Shown here: one piece after another, positions 1-7,598 of the stretch
Numbering within the stretch: position 1 is the first letter of the stretch
How the letters are laid out: each line of letters opens with the position of its first letter
Source of the DNA: JAKACA01 sp050010115
GTDB taxonomy: Bacteria > Actinomycetota > Acidimicrobiia > Acidimicrobiales > Bog-793
DNA length: 55,816 nucleotides
Reading direction: 5' to 3'
Assembly (NCBI GenBank): GCA_050010115.1
Contig: JBEKLQ010000019.1
Coordinates: 1-55,816, forward strand
Notes under the pieces: model-generated
Seen by the model: the letters and a program-made list of their open reading frames with translations, nothing else
Told to the model about the DNA's origin: nothing
Database searches by the model: none
Program-made: the position numbers and the translations under genes

Positions 1-1
1 G

Positions 2-463
2 GAACTCTGGCGCCGACTCCGCATCGAGACCGCGTCCTGGAGTGCCAAACCCGTTTATGCATGTGTCTTCGGTTCTGCGGCCCGGGGTGACGGTGACGTC
101 GACAGCGACGTCGATCTCTTAGTAGTTCACCCGAGCTTTCCAGGCGAGCCAGTCCCGAAAGCCGATTTCTGGCTCAGCGCCATCGGGGTGCTGCTGACGT
201 CTTACAGCCGGGGAACGACACTCTCCCTACCGAAGCAGCCAGATCGTGATGCCTGGCAGCAACAACTCGACCAGCTCCACAACGCCGTCTTCTCGTGGAC
301 CGGCAATCGGTTGCAAGTGCTCGATGTCTCGCCCCACCAATGGGCCACAGGAGAAGGCATCGACCCGCAACTTCGGCGCGACATCAAACGGGACGCGATC
401 GAGGTGACGCCACCTTGGACGCCAAAGGCGTTCCAGCCGGCCGTTGGCAGGGGCGCGACTTGA
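2..463 (+). CDS. MNT-type nucleotidyltransferase, 5' end outside window (likely antitoxin)
   Basis: The reading frame is open from the window edge, so the N-terminus is missing. The visible 153 residues carry the nucleotidyltransferase signature: GS-A-A-RG followed by D-S-D-V-D-L-L-V at about residues 23-41. This is the GSxxxG...DxD metal and nucleotide site of minimal nucleotidyltransferases (MNT). The stop overlaps the start of the next gene by 4 bp (TTGA), so the two are translationally coupled. In HEPN/MNT systems the MNT partner acts as antitoxin by AMPylating the HEPN RNase; that role is inferred here from family and neighbour. A stand-alone nucleotidyltransferase is the main alternative. 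Confidence 0.7.
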   Translation, partial: ELWRRLRIETASWSAKPVYACVFGSAARGDGDVDSDVDLLVVHPSFPGEPVPKADFWLSAIGVLLTSYSRGTTLSLPKQPDRDAWQQQLDQLHNAVFSWTGNRLQVLDVSPHQWATGEGIDPQLRRDIKRDAIEVTPPWTPKAFQPAVGRGAT

Positions 464-873
464 CACCGCGGCCCCGGACGAGCGCTTGCACAGAGGCTGA
501 CGGTCGCTCGCGGCTCAAAACGGCGCACGCCTACCTCGAAGTCGCCGAGCTAGTTCTCACCGAGGAACACCGAATGGAGTTCTTTGCAGTCGCGACCGGC
601 GCAGCCGTCTTGGCGGGTATTGCGGCATCTGACGCCATCACATGCATCCGTATGAACTGTATTCATCGTGGTCAGAATCACCGCGAGGCGGCCGATCTTC
701 TCGAGAAAGCTACGCCTGACGGTGCGAAGCTTGCATCGCTGTTGCGCCGCCTCCTCGATCTGAAGGATGCCTCGCACTATGGCGTAGATGTTATGTCCCG
801 GATCAAAGCGACCGATGCGATCAAGTGGGCTCGTGCTCTCGTTGACCGAGCGCAGGGCGAGCTCGAACGCTAG
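460..873 (+). CDS. HEPN-domain protein (probable HepT-like toxin)
   Basis: A 137-residue all-helical protein starting at a TTG that overlaps the preceding nucleotidyltransferase stop. That overlap decides the start, because no in-frame ATG lies nearby without cutting into the first helix. The central segment contains R-M-N-C-I-H, an Rx4H motif of the kind used by HEPN ribonucleases. The C-terminal part (L-L-D-L-K-D...H-Y-G...A-I-K-W-A-R-A-L-V) resembles the helices of HEPN proteins encoded next to MNT genes. I infer an RNA-cleaving toxin controlled by the MNT partner. The sequence identifies the family but does not prove RNase activity. Confidence 0.62.
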   Translation: MTPRPRTSACTEADGRSRLKTAHAYLEVAELVLTEEHRMEFFAVATGAAVLAGIAASDAITCIRMNCIHRGQNHREAADLLEKATPDGAKLASLLRRLLDLKDASHYGVDVMSRIKATDAIKWARALVDRAQGELER

Positions 874-972
874 GGATCGCACCAAGTCCTGCGAGGCACG
901 GACGCTGATGGCGCGAAAGCGACGCTGGGGTACGGCTGCAGTTAGCAACCCGTTAGCCCCTGGGCGCCTGCC

Positions 973-1020
973 GTGCCTGGAACCTGAGTCCTGGAACACA
1001 TTCTCCCAGCTCAGGACTGG
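973..1020. repeat. Dispersed hairpin repeat, copy 1
   Basis: First of four loci of a repeat also found at about 7412, 10441 and 10871, sharing the core aacacattctcccagctcag. In this copy CCTGAG (983-988) pairs with CTCAGG (1010-1015) and CTGG (991-994) pairs with CCAG (1006-1009). The left arm has a 2-nt bulge (989-990) and the loop is 11 nt. The element abuts the tRNA-Leu-type repeat that starts at 1021 and lies 112 bp before the Xre/nucleotidyltransferase operon. Confidence 0.8.
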
Positions 1021-1038
1021 TGTCGGAGGGGGGACTTG
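1021..1038. repeat. Direct repeat of the tRNA-Leu 3' end (att-like site 1)
   Basis: These 18 nt (tgtcggaggggggacttg) are identical to 11694-11711, the acceptor and T-arm end of the tRNA-Leu gene, and have the same orientation. Identity stops after the 18th base. Partial copies of a tRNA 3' end at a distance from the gene are the usual footprint of integrase-mediated insertion. The attachment-site role is inferred. Confidence 0.75.
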
Positions 1039-1128
1039 CACCTTCGACCTACGCCCCGTAGCCATCGAGTGCGACTGGCAGGAGCTGGATCGACCGGCGT
1101 GATCGGCCTAGGCGGACTTGCGGACATC

Positions 1129-1146
1129 GCTATCCGATAAGATAGC
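1129..1146. promoter_or_regulatory. Operator/promoter of the Xre/nucleotidyltransferase operon
   Basis: A perfect inverted repeat GCTATC-cgataa-GATAGC ends 3 bp before the ATG at 1150. A plausible -10 hexamer TAAGAT (1138-1143) lies inside it, 6 nt from the ATG. This predicts a leaderless transcript and autorepression by the helix-turn-helix protein encoded immediately downstream. Confidence 0.6.
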
Positions 1147-1149
1147 GTC

Positions 1150-1749
1150 ATGACTTCAACAGCTGAGCTCGTCGCACAACTGCGTGCAGGCTCGAGGCTC
1201 TCGCTTCGCGCTCTCGCGGGGCTCTCGGGAACATCGTCAGCAACGCTGTCGAACTACGAGCAAGGAAGCAAGGAGCCTCGCCTGTCCACGTTGGAACGCT
1301 TGGCTTCCGCGGCTGGTGTGCGGTTGGAAGTTCGCGTTCAGCCGGATTTGGGGCGATCGCTGCGCGGGCGGAGCTCGGCAGCGGCCGCGGCGCTCGGCAT
1401 TGCTCGCGCGATCGACGCCGGGGAAGACGACATGGCCTTCAGGCGATGCCTCGAACTGCTCGACACCCTGAAGGCGGTCCCAGTCGAAGGCGTACAGCTT
1501 CTAACGAGCGAGGCTCCGGTTCTCACCGGTGATCAGCGCTACGACGCCCTCATTGCTGCGATCGTCGAGCACTGCTGCGTCAATAGGGAGGTCGCGACGC
1601 CCCCTTGGGTATATGAGGCGGAGCGATCAGTCCAACAGTGGTATGTCGCCGGAATGAAGTCGCTGCGGGCCGATGCCGACCGAGAGACACCCCCTGTGTT
1701 TCGCCGGCATGGCGTGATGATTCTGGCTGACGAACTCGCCCGCGCCTGA
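1150..1749 (+). CDS. Xre-family HTH protein, probable antitoxin
   Basis: A 199-residue protein with an N-terminal helix-turn-helix of the Xre/HTH_3 type at about residues 5-60 (L-R-A-L-A-G-L-S-G-T-S-S-A-T-L-S-N-Y-E-Q-G, then L-E-R-L-A-S-A-A-G-V). The remaining 130 residues are helical and not recognised. The stop overlaps the start of the nucleotidyltransferase gene (TGATG). The arrangement matches two-gene HTH/nucleotidyltransferase systems of the AbiE kind, where the HTH protein binds its own promoter and antagonises the partner. A perfect palindrome over the -10 supports autoregulation. The toxin-antitoxin role is inferred from architecture. Confidence 0.7.
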   Translation: MTSTAELVAQLRAGSRLSLRALAGLSGTSSATLSNYEQGSKEPRLSTLERLASAAGVRLEVRVQPDLGRSLRGRSSAAAAALGIARAIDAGEDDMAFRRCLELLDTLKAVPVEGVQLLTSEAPVLTGDQRYDALIAAIVEHCCVNREVATPPWVYEAERSVQQWYVAGMKSLRADADRETPPVFRRHGVMILADELARA

Positions 1750-2264
1750 TGCTCACGCGTTCCGAAGCAGAAGGCGCCTTGCGAGACCTCGTCTCTCGGC
1801 TCGACGAACGACGATGCCGCGCAACGATCTACATAGTCGGCGGTACCGCCCTAATGCTCGGCTTCGATGCCCGTCAATCGACACGGGATGTCGACGCAGT
1901 CGTCACACCACGAGACAGAGTCCTTGCCGTCGCCGCTGAGATCGCGGAGCGTCGCAACCTTCCCGACGACTGGCTGAGCACCGATGCGGCCGTCTTTGTT
2001 CCACCCCATCGGGAGGATCCGCGTCGGACCATTCTGTTCGAGAAAGGTGGTGTGCGTGTTGAGATCGCGTCGGCCGAGATGTTGCTCGCGATGAAGATCC
2101 GCGCCAGCAGGGGCCGCCAAGACATCGACGACATACGTCTCTTGCTGCGGCTCACCGCTACCCATACGGTCGCGGACGCCGTCGGGATCTACGAGCACTT
2201 CTACGAGGAGGACGAGATCATGCCGCGCGCGGTAAGAATCCTTCACGAGCTTCTGGACAGCTAG
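1749..2264 (+). CDS. Nucleotidyltransferase-fold protein (DUF6036/AbiEii-like), probable toxin
   Basis: A 171-residue protein with the nucleotidyltransferase pattern I-V-G-G-T-A-L at about residue 29, followed by the metal-binding R-D-V-D-A-V-V at about residue 44. The later segment E-M-L-L-A-M-K-I-R-A-S-R...D-I-D-D-I-R-L-L is typical of DUF6036/AbiEii relatives. The ATG at 1749 overlaps the upstream stop by one base, so the pair is coupled. By analogy with AbiE type IV systems it could nucleotidylate RNA and arrest growth. Substrate and toxicity cannot be read from the sequence. Confidence 0.68.
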   Translation: MLTRSEAEGALRDLVSRLDERRCRATIYIVGGTALMLGFDARQSTRDVDAVVTPRDRVLAVAAEIAERRNLPDDWLSTDAAVFVPPHREDPRRTILFEKGGVRVEIASAEMLLAMKIRASRGRQDIDDIRLLLRLTATHTVADAVGIYEHFYEEDEIMPRAVRILHELLDS

Positions 2265-2758
2265 GCGGCGTCTCCGGTCCTCATCTCACCACGTCTCAGC
2301 GCAAGGTCCGTCGATCCGCAGCCGAAAGCGCCTGGTTGGACGGCCGAGGTGCCTCGGCGCCAGTCGCGCATCTCGGAAGTCAGTCGCGTCGACGAGCGAG
2401 TCGCGAGTGTCGGAGGGGGGACTTGTAGCAATACGACACAACAAACCCGCTGGTCACTGGCTTCCTAGCAGGGATCGGCGGACACACCCGGCCTGCTCGC
2501 AATGGAGATCGTCGTGCTGTGCCGAGGGCTGTTCCCTTCACGCCACGTGAAGCGACAGGCGCTGCACCCCGATGATCGCGACGTGCTCGCACGATGAGGG
2601 TTCCTCGATCGGGCTCGGTATCGTCGGCCGGAGGCATCTCGAAACCCTTCGCCGTCCGTCGAGGCGTTCGAATGTGCCTACGCCTCCGATCTCAGTGGCC
2701 GGTGCCGAGTGCGACTTCCGCCTCTCATCCAGCGGGTCCGTCGCGGGCGGCAGGCATG
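2265..2758. other. Non-coding interval holding att-like repeat 2
   Basis: No convincing gene was seen on either strand; the open frames are Arg/Pro-rich shadows. The only recognisable structure is the 18-nt copy of the tRNA-Leu 3' end at 2408-2425. The interval separates two oppositely oriented toxin-antitoxin operons. Confidence 0.5.
2408..2425. repeat. Direct repeat of the tRNA-Leu 3' end (att-like site 2)
   Basis: An exact 18-nt copy of 11694-11711 in the same orientation. Unlike copies 1 and 3 it is not preceded by the hairpin repeat; flanking sequence differs on both sides. It forms the left boundary of the segment carrying the Phd/toxin pair and the kdp remnant. Confidence 0.75.
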
Positions 2759-3202
2759 TCAGATCCCAGTTGCCCAGTGGCGGTTGAGTCGCTCGACAGC
2801 CTCTACCTTGCTCATCCGAGCGACTTGCTCCTCGCCGAGTCCTACCCGGTTGATAAGGAGATGCACGAGATCTGCCGGTAAGGACTCGGCGTCCCGAGGC
2901 GGATGACCGCGGTTGGGTAGCGTGCCATCGGTGACGCAGGCCCAGAACTCTGACTCTTTCACCTGTAGCTGGTCTCGCAGGATGTGGGCCCACAGGCCAG
3001 GGCCGTAGTCGGTCCGGTCAGGCGGGTGTGACACCCGTGTGCGCAGCATTCGGCCATCGGGAAGCCCGAGCTCGTACGTGACGTGATGCCCGCCCTTGCG
3101 ACCGCTGGCGTCGCGGACTTGCTGCCAGCGCTCTACTCGGCAGAACTTGTCGTGGTCGGCCCGGGTCGGCGTCGGCCAACGCTCACGCCTGCGCGCCGGC
3201 AA
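2759..3202 (-). CDS. Toxin of a Phd-linked toxin-antitoxin pair
   Basis: A 147-residue protein with a conserved block: D-K-F-C-R-V-E...W-Q-Q-V-R-D-A...G-G-H-H-V-T-Y-E-L, then L-R-T-R-V-S-H-P-P-D-R-T-D-Y-G, then W-A-H-I-L-R-D-Q-L. I recognise this from actinobacterial proteins annotated as cytotoxic translational repressors of toxin-antitoxin systems. The C-terminus (H-L-L-I-N-R-V-G-L-G-E-E-Q-V-A-R-M-S-K-V-E-A) also fits. The gene starts 20 bp inside the upstream antitoxin gene. A RelE-like RNase activity is a family-level guess; no catalytic residues are assigned here. Confidence 0.65.
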   Translation of the reverse strand: MPARRRERWPTPTRADHDKFCRVERWQQVRDASGRKGGHHVTYELGLPDGRMLRTRVSHPPDRTDYGPGLWAHILRDQLQVKESEFWACVTDGTLPNRGHPPRDAESLPADLVHLLINRVGLGEEQVARMSKVEAVERLNRHWATGI

Positions 3203-3596
3203 GCCACTCTCCGAGCTGCTCGTCGTCGCTCAGCGCGACCAGCTGCACGAGTGCCCAGTTGTCCCTATGGTTCGGGGCGTCGAGGAGATGGTCCAACCAG
3301 TCCTCGGCGTACTCTCGGAGGGCGTCAATCATCTCCTCGAGGGCATCCGCGAAGCTGACGCCGTCTGCCGCCACCGGTACGCCCGGGATGAACACAGCCC
3401 ATCCGCCTGCTTCTGACACCACCTCGGCCTTCGGGCAGAGCTGGCCCAGGAGCCGACGCAGCCGATCGGCGTCGACGACTGCGGCCGTCGTGCGGTCGCG
3501 TCTCACGACGACGGGCCGGCCGCGAGCGGCGGCGTCAAGGAGGTCCTTGAAGTGGCCCCGCGCCTCGCTGTAGCTCTCGTAGTTGACGACTGCCAT
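3183..3596 (-). CDS. Phd/YefM-type antitoxin
   Basis: A 137-residue protein beginning M-A-V-V-N-Y-E-S-Y-S-E-A-R-G-H-F-K-D-L-L-D-A-A, with P-V-V-V-R-R-D-R-T-T-A-A-V-V-D-A about 20 residues later. This is the Phd/YefM DNA-binding fold (about residues 1-65). The acidic, helical C-terminal half is probably the toxin-binding region. I chose the ATG at 3596 because the fold starts there; the frame stays open upstream to an ATG at 3656. The gene overlaps the toxin by 20 bp. Three GTACGT motifs upstream are a likely operator for autoregulation. Confidence 0.72.
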   Translation of the reverse strand: MAVVNYESYSEARGHFKDLLDAAARGRPVVVRRDRTTAAVVDADRLRRLLGQLCPKAEVVSEAGGWAVFIPGVPVAADGVSFADALEEMIDALREYAEDWLDHLLDAPNHRDNWALVQLVALSDDEQLGEWLAGAQA

Positions 3597-3613
3597 ACCA
3601 GAGTGTCCCATGA

Positions 3614-3637
3614 GTACGTCACGTACGTCAAGTACGT
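3614..3637. promoter_or_regulatory. Iterated GTACGT operator upstream of the Phd antitoxin
   Basis: GTACGT occurs at 3614-3619, 3623-3628 and 3632-3637, an exact 9-bp period, 17 bp before the antitoxin start. Array-type operators are bound cooperatively by Phd-family antitoxins in known systems. The binding role here is inferred from position and regularity. Confidence 0.5.
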
Positions 3638-3928
3638 TACCACCCAGCAGTGACACCGCCTTGAGAGGGTGGCTGGATCACCGCTGAGGAGCGCCGAGCT
3701 GGGGCTCCCGGTGCGCCGGCCTGTCTGTTCAAATGAGGGCGCGTTCACGCTCTGTTGACGCGCAAGACGGTTTCTTGACACATCGTTGACGGCTCCCAGT
3801 CGCAACGTGAGGGTAGTGAAGAAAATCACAGGTACGAGAGGCAGATCTCAGCCTCAGTCGTACACGGTCCGAGCTTCCTGGTTGTTCGCGTGTCACCCGG
3901 CCGATCTCCGGCTGACGAGGTTGCCGGC
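3638..3928. other. Divergent intergenic region, toxin-antitoxin operon / kdp remnant
   Basis: No gene seen. TTGAC-type hexamers occur at 3755, 3775 and 3786, upstream of the small membrane-protein gene and the kdp remnant, but none has a clear -10 at normal spacing. I looked for a c-di-AMP (ydaO-type) riboswitch, which often precedes kdp operons, and saw no convincing match. Confidence 0.35.
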
Positions 3929-4060
3929 ATGACCGACGTCATTCTCGTCGTCACCATCCTGGTGTTCTTCTTGGCCGCTTCTCAGCTGGTGCGGGTGTGC
4001 GACCGCCTCGCTGCCCACCCCGCTGACGACGGCGACAACGAGCCGGAGGAGCCGGCATGA
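3929..4060 (+). CDS. Small single-TM protein of kdp-leader type
   Basis: 43 residues: a hydrophobic helix (I-L-V-V-T-I-L-V-F-F-L-A-A-S) followed by L-V-R-V-C-D-R-L and an acidic tail. Small proteins of this type, with a C-D-R-L or C-E-R-L after the helix, are commonly encoded at the head of actinobacterial and proteobacterial kdp operons, before kdpF and kdpA. Its stop overlaps the kdpB start (ATGA), so kdpF and kdpA are absent between them. The function is unknown; a role near the Kdp complex is inferred from position only. Confidence 0.6.
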   Translation: MTDVILVVTILVFFLAASQLVRVCDRLAAHPADDGDNEPEEPA

Positions 4061-6136
4061 GCGGGTCGGGTAATACCCCCGGCGGCGCAGCCATCACGGC
4101 GCCGCCACCCGAGACGCGGCCGCCGAAAGTCCGCACGCGCACGGGCGCCTCGATGTTCGACCCGTCGATCTTGCGTCGTGCCTTCGGCCAGGCCTTCTTG
4201 AAACTCGACCCCCGCCACATGGTCCACAGCCCGGTCATGTTCGTGGTCGAGATCGGCAGCACCGTCACCACCGTCGAATTCTTCGCCCGGCCCGCTCTCT
4301 TCGTGGGATCGGTCACGGCGTGGCTGTGGGCGACGGTGCTGTTTTCCAATTTCGCCGAGGGAGTCGCCGAGGGCAGGGGCAAGGCGCAGGCCGATACGCT
4401 GCGCCGCAGCCGGCAGGAGACCGTCGCCCTCCGCCTGCGGCCCGACGGCACGACGGCGGAGATCCTGTCCGCTCAACTGCAGGTCGGTGACCTCTGCGTC
4501 GTCGAGGCCGGGCAGGTCATCCCGGGCGACGGGGACGTCATCGAGGGGATCGCCGTTGTCGACGAGTCGGCGATCACGGGTGAATCCGCCCCGGTGATCC
4601 GTGAGTCGGGCGGAGATCGTTCTGCAGTCACGGGCGGCACGAGCGTCCTCTCCGACCGCATCGTCGTGCAGATCACGTCCAAACCGGGTGAGACGTTCCT
4701 CGACCGCATGATCTCCTTGGTCGAAGGGGCGAACCGGCAGAAGACGCCCAACGAGGTCGCTCTCGAGATCCTGATCGCCGGACTGACCTTGATCCTGCTC
4801 GTGGCCGTGGTGACCCTCCAGCCGATGGCCATTTACTCCAAGGCCATCCAGTCGGTCACCGTCCTCGTTGCGCTCTTCGTCTGCCTCGCCCCCACAACGA
4901 TCGGGGCCCTCTTGTCGGCGATCGGGATCGCCGGCATGGACCGACTCGTGCAACGGAACGTGCTGGCCATGTCGGGACGCGCCGTCGAAGCCGCCGGCGA
5001 CTGCTCGACGCTCCTGCTCGACAAGACGGGCACCATCACCTACGGGAACCGGAGGGCGGCGGAGATCCTCCCAGTTGGAGGCTTCGGCGAGTCGGAGCTG
5101 GCGGAGGCGGTCCTTCTCTCGAGCCTCGCCGACGAGACGCCCGAGGGCCGCTCCATCGTCGAGCTGGTCGAGACGCGCTACGGGCTCCATCGCGTGGGAC
5201 GCCACGCTCATCGCTTTCTCGGCCCACACGCGCATGAGCGGGATCGACATCGAAGGACGCCAGATCCGTAAAGGCTCCGGGCAGGCGGTGCGGCGATGGG
5301 TCGAGGAGCTCGGCGGTGCCATCCCGATTGACCTCGCCCCCATCGTGGAGGACATCGCCAACGGAGGGGGCACTCCGTTGGTGGTGGCGGACGGGCGGCG
5401 GGTGCTCGGCGTCATCCACCTGAAGGACACCATCAAGCCCGGGATGGTGGAGCGCTTCGACCAGCTGCGCAACATGGGCATCCGCACCGTCATGATCACC
5501 GGGGACAACCCCCTCACGGCCGCCGCCATCGCCCGGGAGGCCAGCGTCGACGACTTCCTCGCCGAGGCCACGCCGGAGGAGAAGATCGCCCTCATCCGCC
5601 GCGAGCAGCAGGGCGGCCACATGGTGGCGATGGCCGGCGACGGCACCAACGACGCCCCCGCTCTCGCGCAGGCCGACGTCGGCCTGGCCATGAACACGGG
5701 CACGCAGGCCGCCAAGGAGGCCGGCAACATGGTCGACCTCGACTCGAACCCCACCAAGCTCATCGAGGTCGTCGAAGTCGGCAAGCAGCTCCTCATCACC
5801 CGTGGGTCGCTCACCACCTTCTCCATCGCCAACGACGTCGCCAAGTACTTCGCCATCATTCCGGCGATGTTCGTCGTCGTGTACCCGAAGCTCAAGGTGC
5901 TGAACCTCATGCACCTCGATAACCCGCACTCGGCCATCCTCTCCGCCGTCGTCTACAACGCCGTCATCATCCCGGCGCTCATACCCCTCGCCCTGCGGGG
6001 GGTGAGGTTCCGACCGCTCGACGGCGCCGCCATCCTTCGCCACAACGGCCTCATCTACGGCATCGGCGGAATCCTGGCCCCGTTCGTCTTCATCAAGCTC
6101 ATCGATCTCGTCCTCACCGCGATCGGTTTCCACTGA
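4057..6136 (+). pseudogene. kdpB: kdpB, K+-transporting P-type ATPase subunit, frameshifted
   Basis: KdpB is the ATP-hydrolysing subunit of the KdpFABC potassium pump. The first frame (4057 to about 5190) has the N-terminal membrane segments, the T-G-E-S actuator motif near residue 175 and the phosphorylation motif D-K-T-G-T at residue 322. Family similarity then leaves this frame, which stops at 5271. It resumes one frame over (F-S-A-H-T-R-M-S-G, then T-G-D-N, then G-D-G-T-N-D-A-P and the last membrane helices) to 6136. The shift lies near 5185-5200, where a few expected residues are also missing. No kdpA is present, so the subunit could not work as normal Kdp even if the shift were a read error. 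Confidence 0.85.
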
Positions 6137-6756
6137 TGCGCCGCCACCTCCTCGCCAGCCTCGTCATGCTCGTCGGGCTGACGCTCGTGCTCGGGTTCGC
6201 TTACCCCCTCCTCGTGACCGGAATCGCCGCCCTGGGCTTCGGGCAGCAGGCGAACGGCTCGCTCGTCTATCACGGAGGCAAACTCGTCGGATCGTCGCTG
6301 CTCGGCCAGAGCTTCAGCGCTGCAGACGGCCAACCGCTTCCCGGCTACTTCCAACCGCGGCCCTCGGCGGCGGGGAGCGGCTATGACGCCACGGCATCGG
6401 GCGCCAGCAACCTCGGACCCTCGAACCCGCTGCTCATCGGGTTCGTTGCAGGAGTCAACACGGTGGGCCTCGGCAGCAAGCCGTCGAAGACGAACCCGTT
6501 CGCCACGAAGTTGGACCCGACCTGGAGAGGGTACGACCACGACCACGACGGTGCCAACGCGAGTCCCAGTGGCCCCTACTGGCGAACCCTGGGCCAGTTG
6601 GCCCTACTGGGCACTCGCAGGCTTGGCAGGCCTCCTTGGAGCGGCGTCCCTGGAGCGCGGCGTGCGTCTGCGGCGCCGGCAGCAGAACTAAGGCCCAATC
6701 GGTCCAACCAAAAGGGAGCCTCTGCGGCTCCGGTGAGCAGCCACAATGCCGAGTGA
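6136..6756 (+). pseudogene. kdpC: kdpC, truncated Kdp chaperone subunit with foreign 3' end
   Basis: The start overlaps the kdpB stop (TGATG). The N-terminal membrane anchor (about residues 8-30) and the KdpC hallmarks F-Q-P-R-P-S-A and A-S-G-A-S-N-L-G-P-S-N-P are present. So is the beginning of the insert some actinobacterial KdpC proteins carry (V-N-T-V-G-L...T-N-P-F-A-T). The conserved C-terminal block with A-S-G-L-D-P is missing. From about 6525 the frame encodes low-quality Pro/Arg-rich sequence. An alternative frame there (about 6595-6691) ends in a short hydrophobic helix plus an Arg cluster, perhaps the tail of another gene. I consider this a remnant. Confidence 0.75.
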
Positions 6757-7097
6757 GTCTTAGGTCCTCTCGGGCCGTCGTGCGCCGGACGCCGTCAGAT
6801 GGCCAGGCACGCCCCTGAGTCGTCTCGCGGTGACCGAGCGCCGCTCCTGCGAGGCGTGGACGATCTCACCGCTACCCCATCGCCTCGGATGGCTCCTACG
6901 TCGGATCGGGAGCTGCACGCGTGGACCTTTGCGCTCGGAGTGAACTTCGGAGTTGGTCCAGTGGGGTGACTTCGGCACGAGCGCCGGCGGGGCTACGTGG
7001 TCCAAGTTCAGTGCCTTTCCTGAACCAGACTTCAGCAACATCTCGCCTGAAGTGTGCGCATCACCGAGGACCGCGGCCGAACCTATGGTTGGGAGTT

Positions 7098-7382
7098 GTG
7101 GAGTACAGGGCGGAGCGACCCGAAGAGTTTCCTGCGATCGGGGAGATGCTCACGCGGATCATGAGGCCCGAGACTGCGGCGCTCGTTGATCGGATCCGCG
7201 AGGGCGATCGATACCTGGCGGACCTCAGCCGCGTCGCCGTGGCCGATGACGGCCACGTCATCAGATTCGTGATGCTGAGCCGCCTCGACGTCATCGGAGA
7301 GCCATCTCGCACTATTGCGAAGAGCGATCGTGGAGTCGGATCGACGGAAGCCCGGCCGCTCGGGCGGTTAGCAATCCGCTAG
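7098..7382 (+). pseudogene. GNAT-family acetyltransferase, 5' fragment
   Basis: From a GTG at 7098 the protein reads E-Y-R-A-E-R-P-E-E-F-P-A-I-G-E-M-L, then A-A-L-V-D-R-I-R-E-G-D-R-Y-L, then S-R-V-A-V-A-D-D-G-H-V-I. These are the first strand-helix-strand elements of a GNAT N-acetyltransferase. Similarity ends near 7310, before the acetyl-CoA-binding loop (Q/R-x-x-G-x-G/A). The remaining residues up to the stop look random, so only about the first third of the fold is left. It immediately precedes the repeat cluster at 7412, which may mark the breakpoint. Confidence 0.55.
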
Positions 7383-7411
7383 CAGTTGCTCTGCTAACCG
7401 CTCCTGCGAGA

Positions 7412-7492
7412 CCCGGAACCTGAGTCCTGGAACACATTCTCCCAGCTCAGCCCTGGTGTCGTCTGGAACACAGTCTCCCAGCTCAGCCCTGG
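7412..7492. repeat. Dispersed hairpin repeat, copies 2a and 2b (tandem)
   Basis: Copy 2a (7412-7460) has the core aacacattctcccagctcag and the same flank as copy 3 (cgagacccggaacctg). Copy 2b follows immediately (7462-7492) with two visible changes: c-to-t before tggaacac, and cacag for cacat. CTGG/CCAG arms are kept in both. The cluster runs into att-like repeat 3 at 7493 and lies about 100 bp before the next toxin-antitoxin operon. Confidence 0.8.
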
Positions 7493-7509
7493 TGTCGGAG
7501 GGGGGACTT
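7493..7509. repeat. Direct repeat of the tRNA-Leu 3' end (att-like site 3)
   Basis: 17 nt identical to 11694-11710, in the same orientation, followed by tcggatctgcgac. A related sequence (cgcggatctgcgac) follows the degenerate site at 10906. It forms the left boundary of the segment with the DUF433-like/DUF5615 pair. Confidence 0.72.
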
Positions 7510-7580
7510 CTCGGATCTGCGACTGGCTGTGACCTGGGAATACGGCACTCAATCCGACGGCGGAGCACCGCCAGCCACCA

Positions 7581-7598
7581 GACGACTACATTGTCGTC
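7581..7598. promoter_or_regulatory. Operator/promoter of the DUF433-like/DUF5615 operon
   Basis: A perfect inverted repeat GACGAC-tacatt-GTCGTC has the same 6-6-6 geometry as the operator at 1129. The spacer TACATT is a plausible -10 hexamer. It lies 6 nt before codon 7599, which is ATC where an ATG would be expected. A leaderless, autoregulated transcript is inferred. Confidence 0.5.

Noticed and set aside
1021..1060. Possible 3' end of a second tRNA or tmRNA
   Set aside because: Only the 18-nt tRNA-Leu end matches; no D-arm, anticodon arm or pairing acceptor strand follows.
3657..3928. c-di-AMP riboswitch upstream of kdp
   Set aside because: Searched by eye for the conserved ydaO core motifs; none was convincing.
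3982..5937. 651-residue minus-strand open frame opposite kdpB
   Set aside because: It is antisense to clear KdpB coding sequence on both sides of the frameshift and has no recognisable domain; a high-GC shadow frame.
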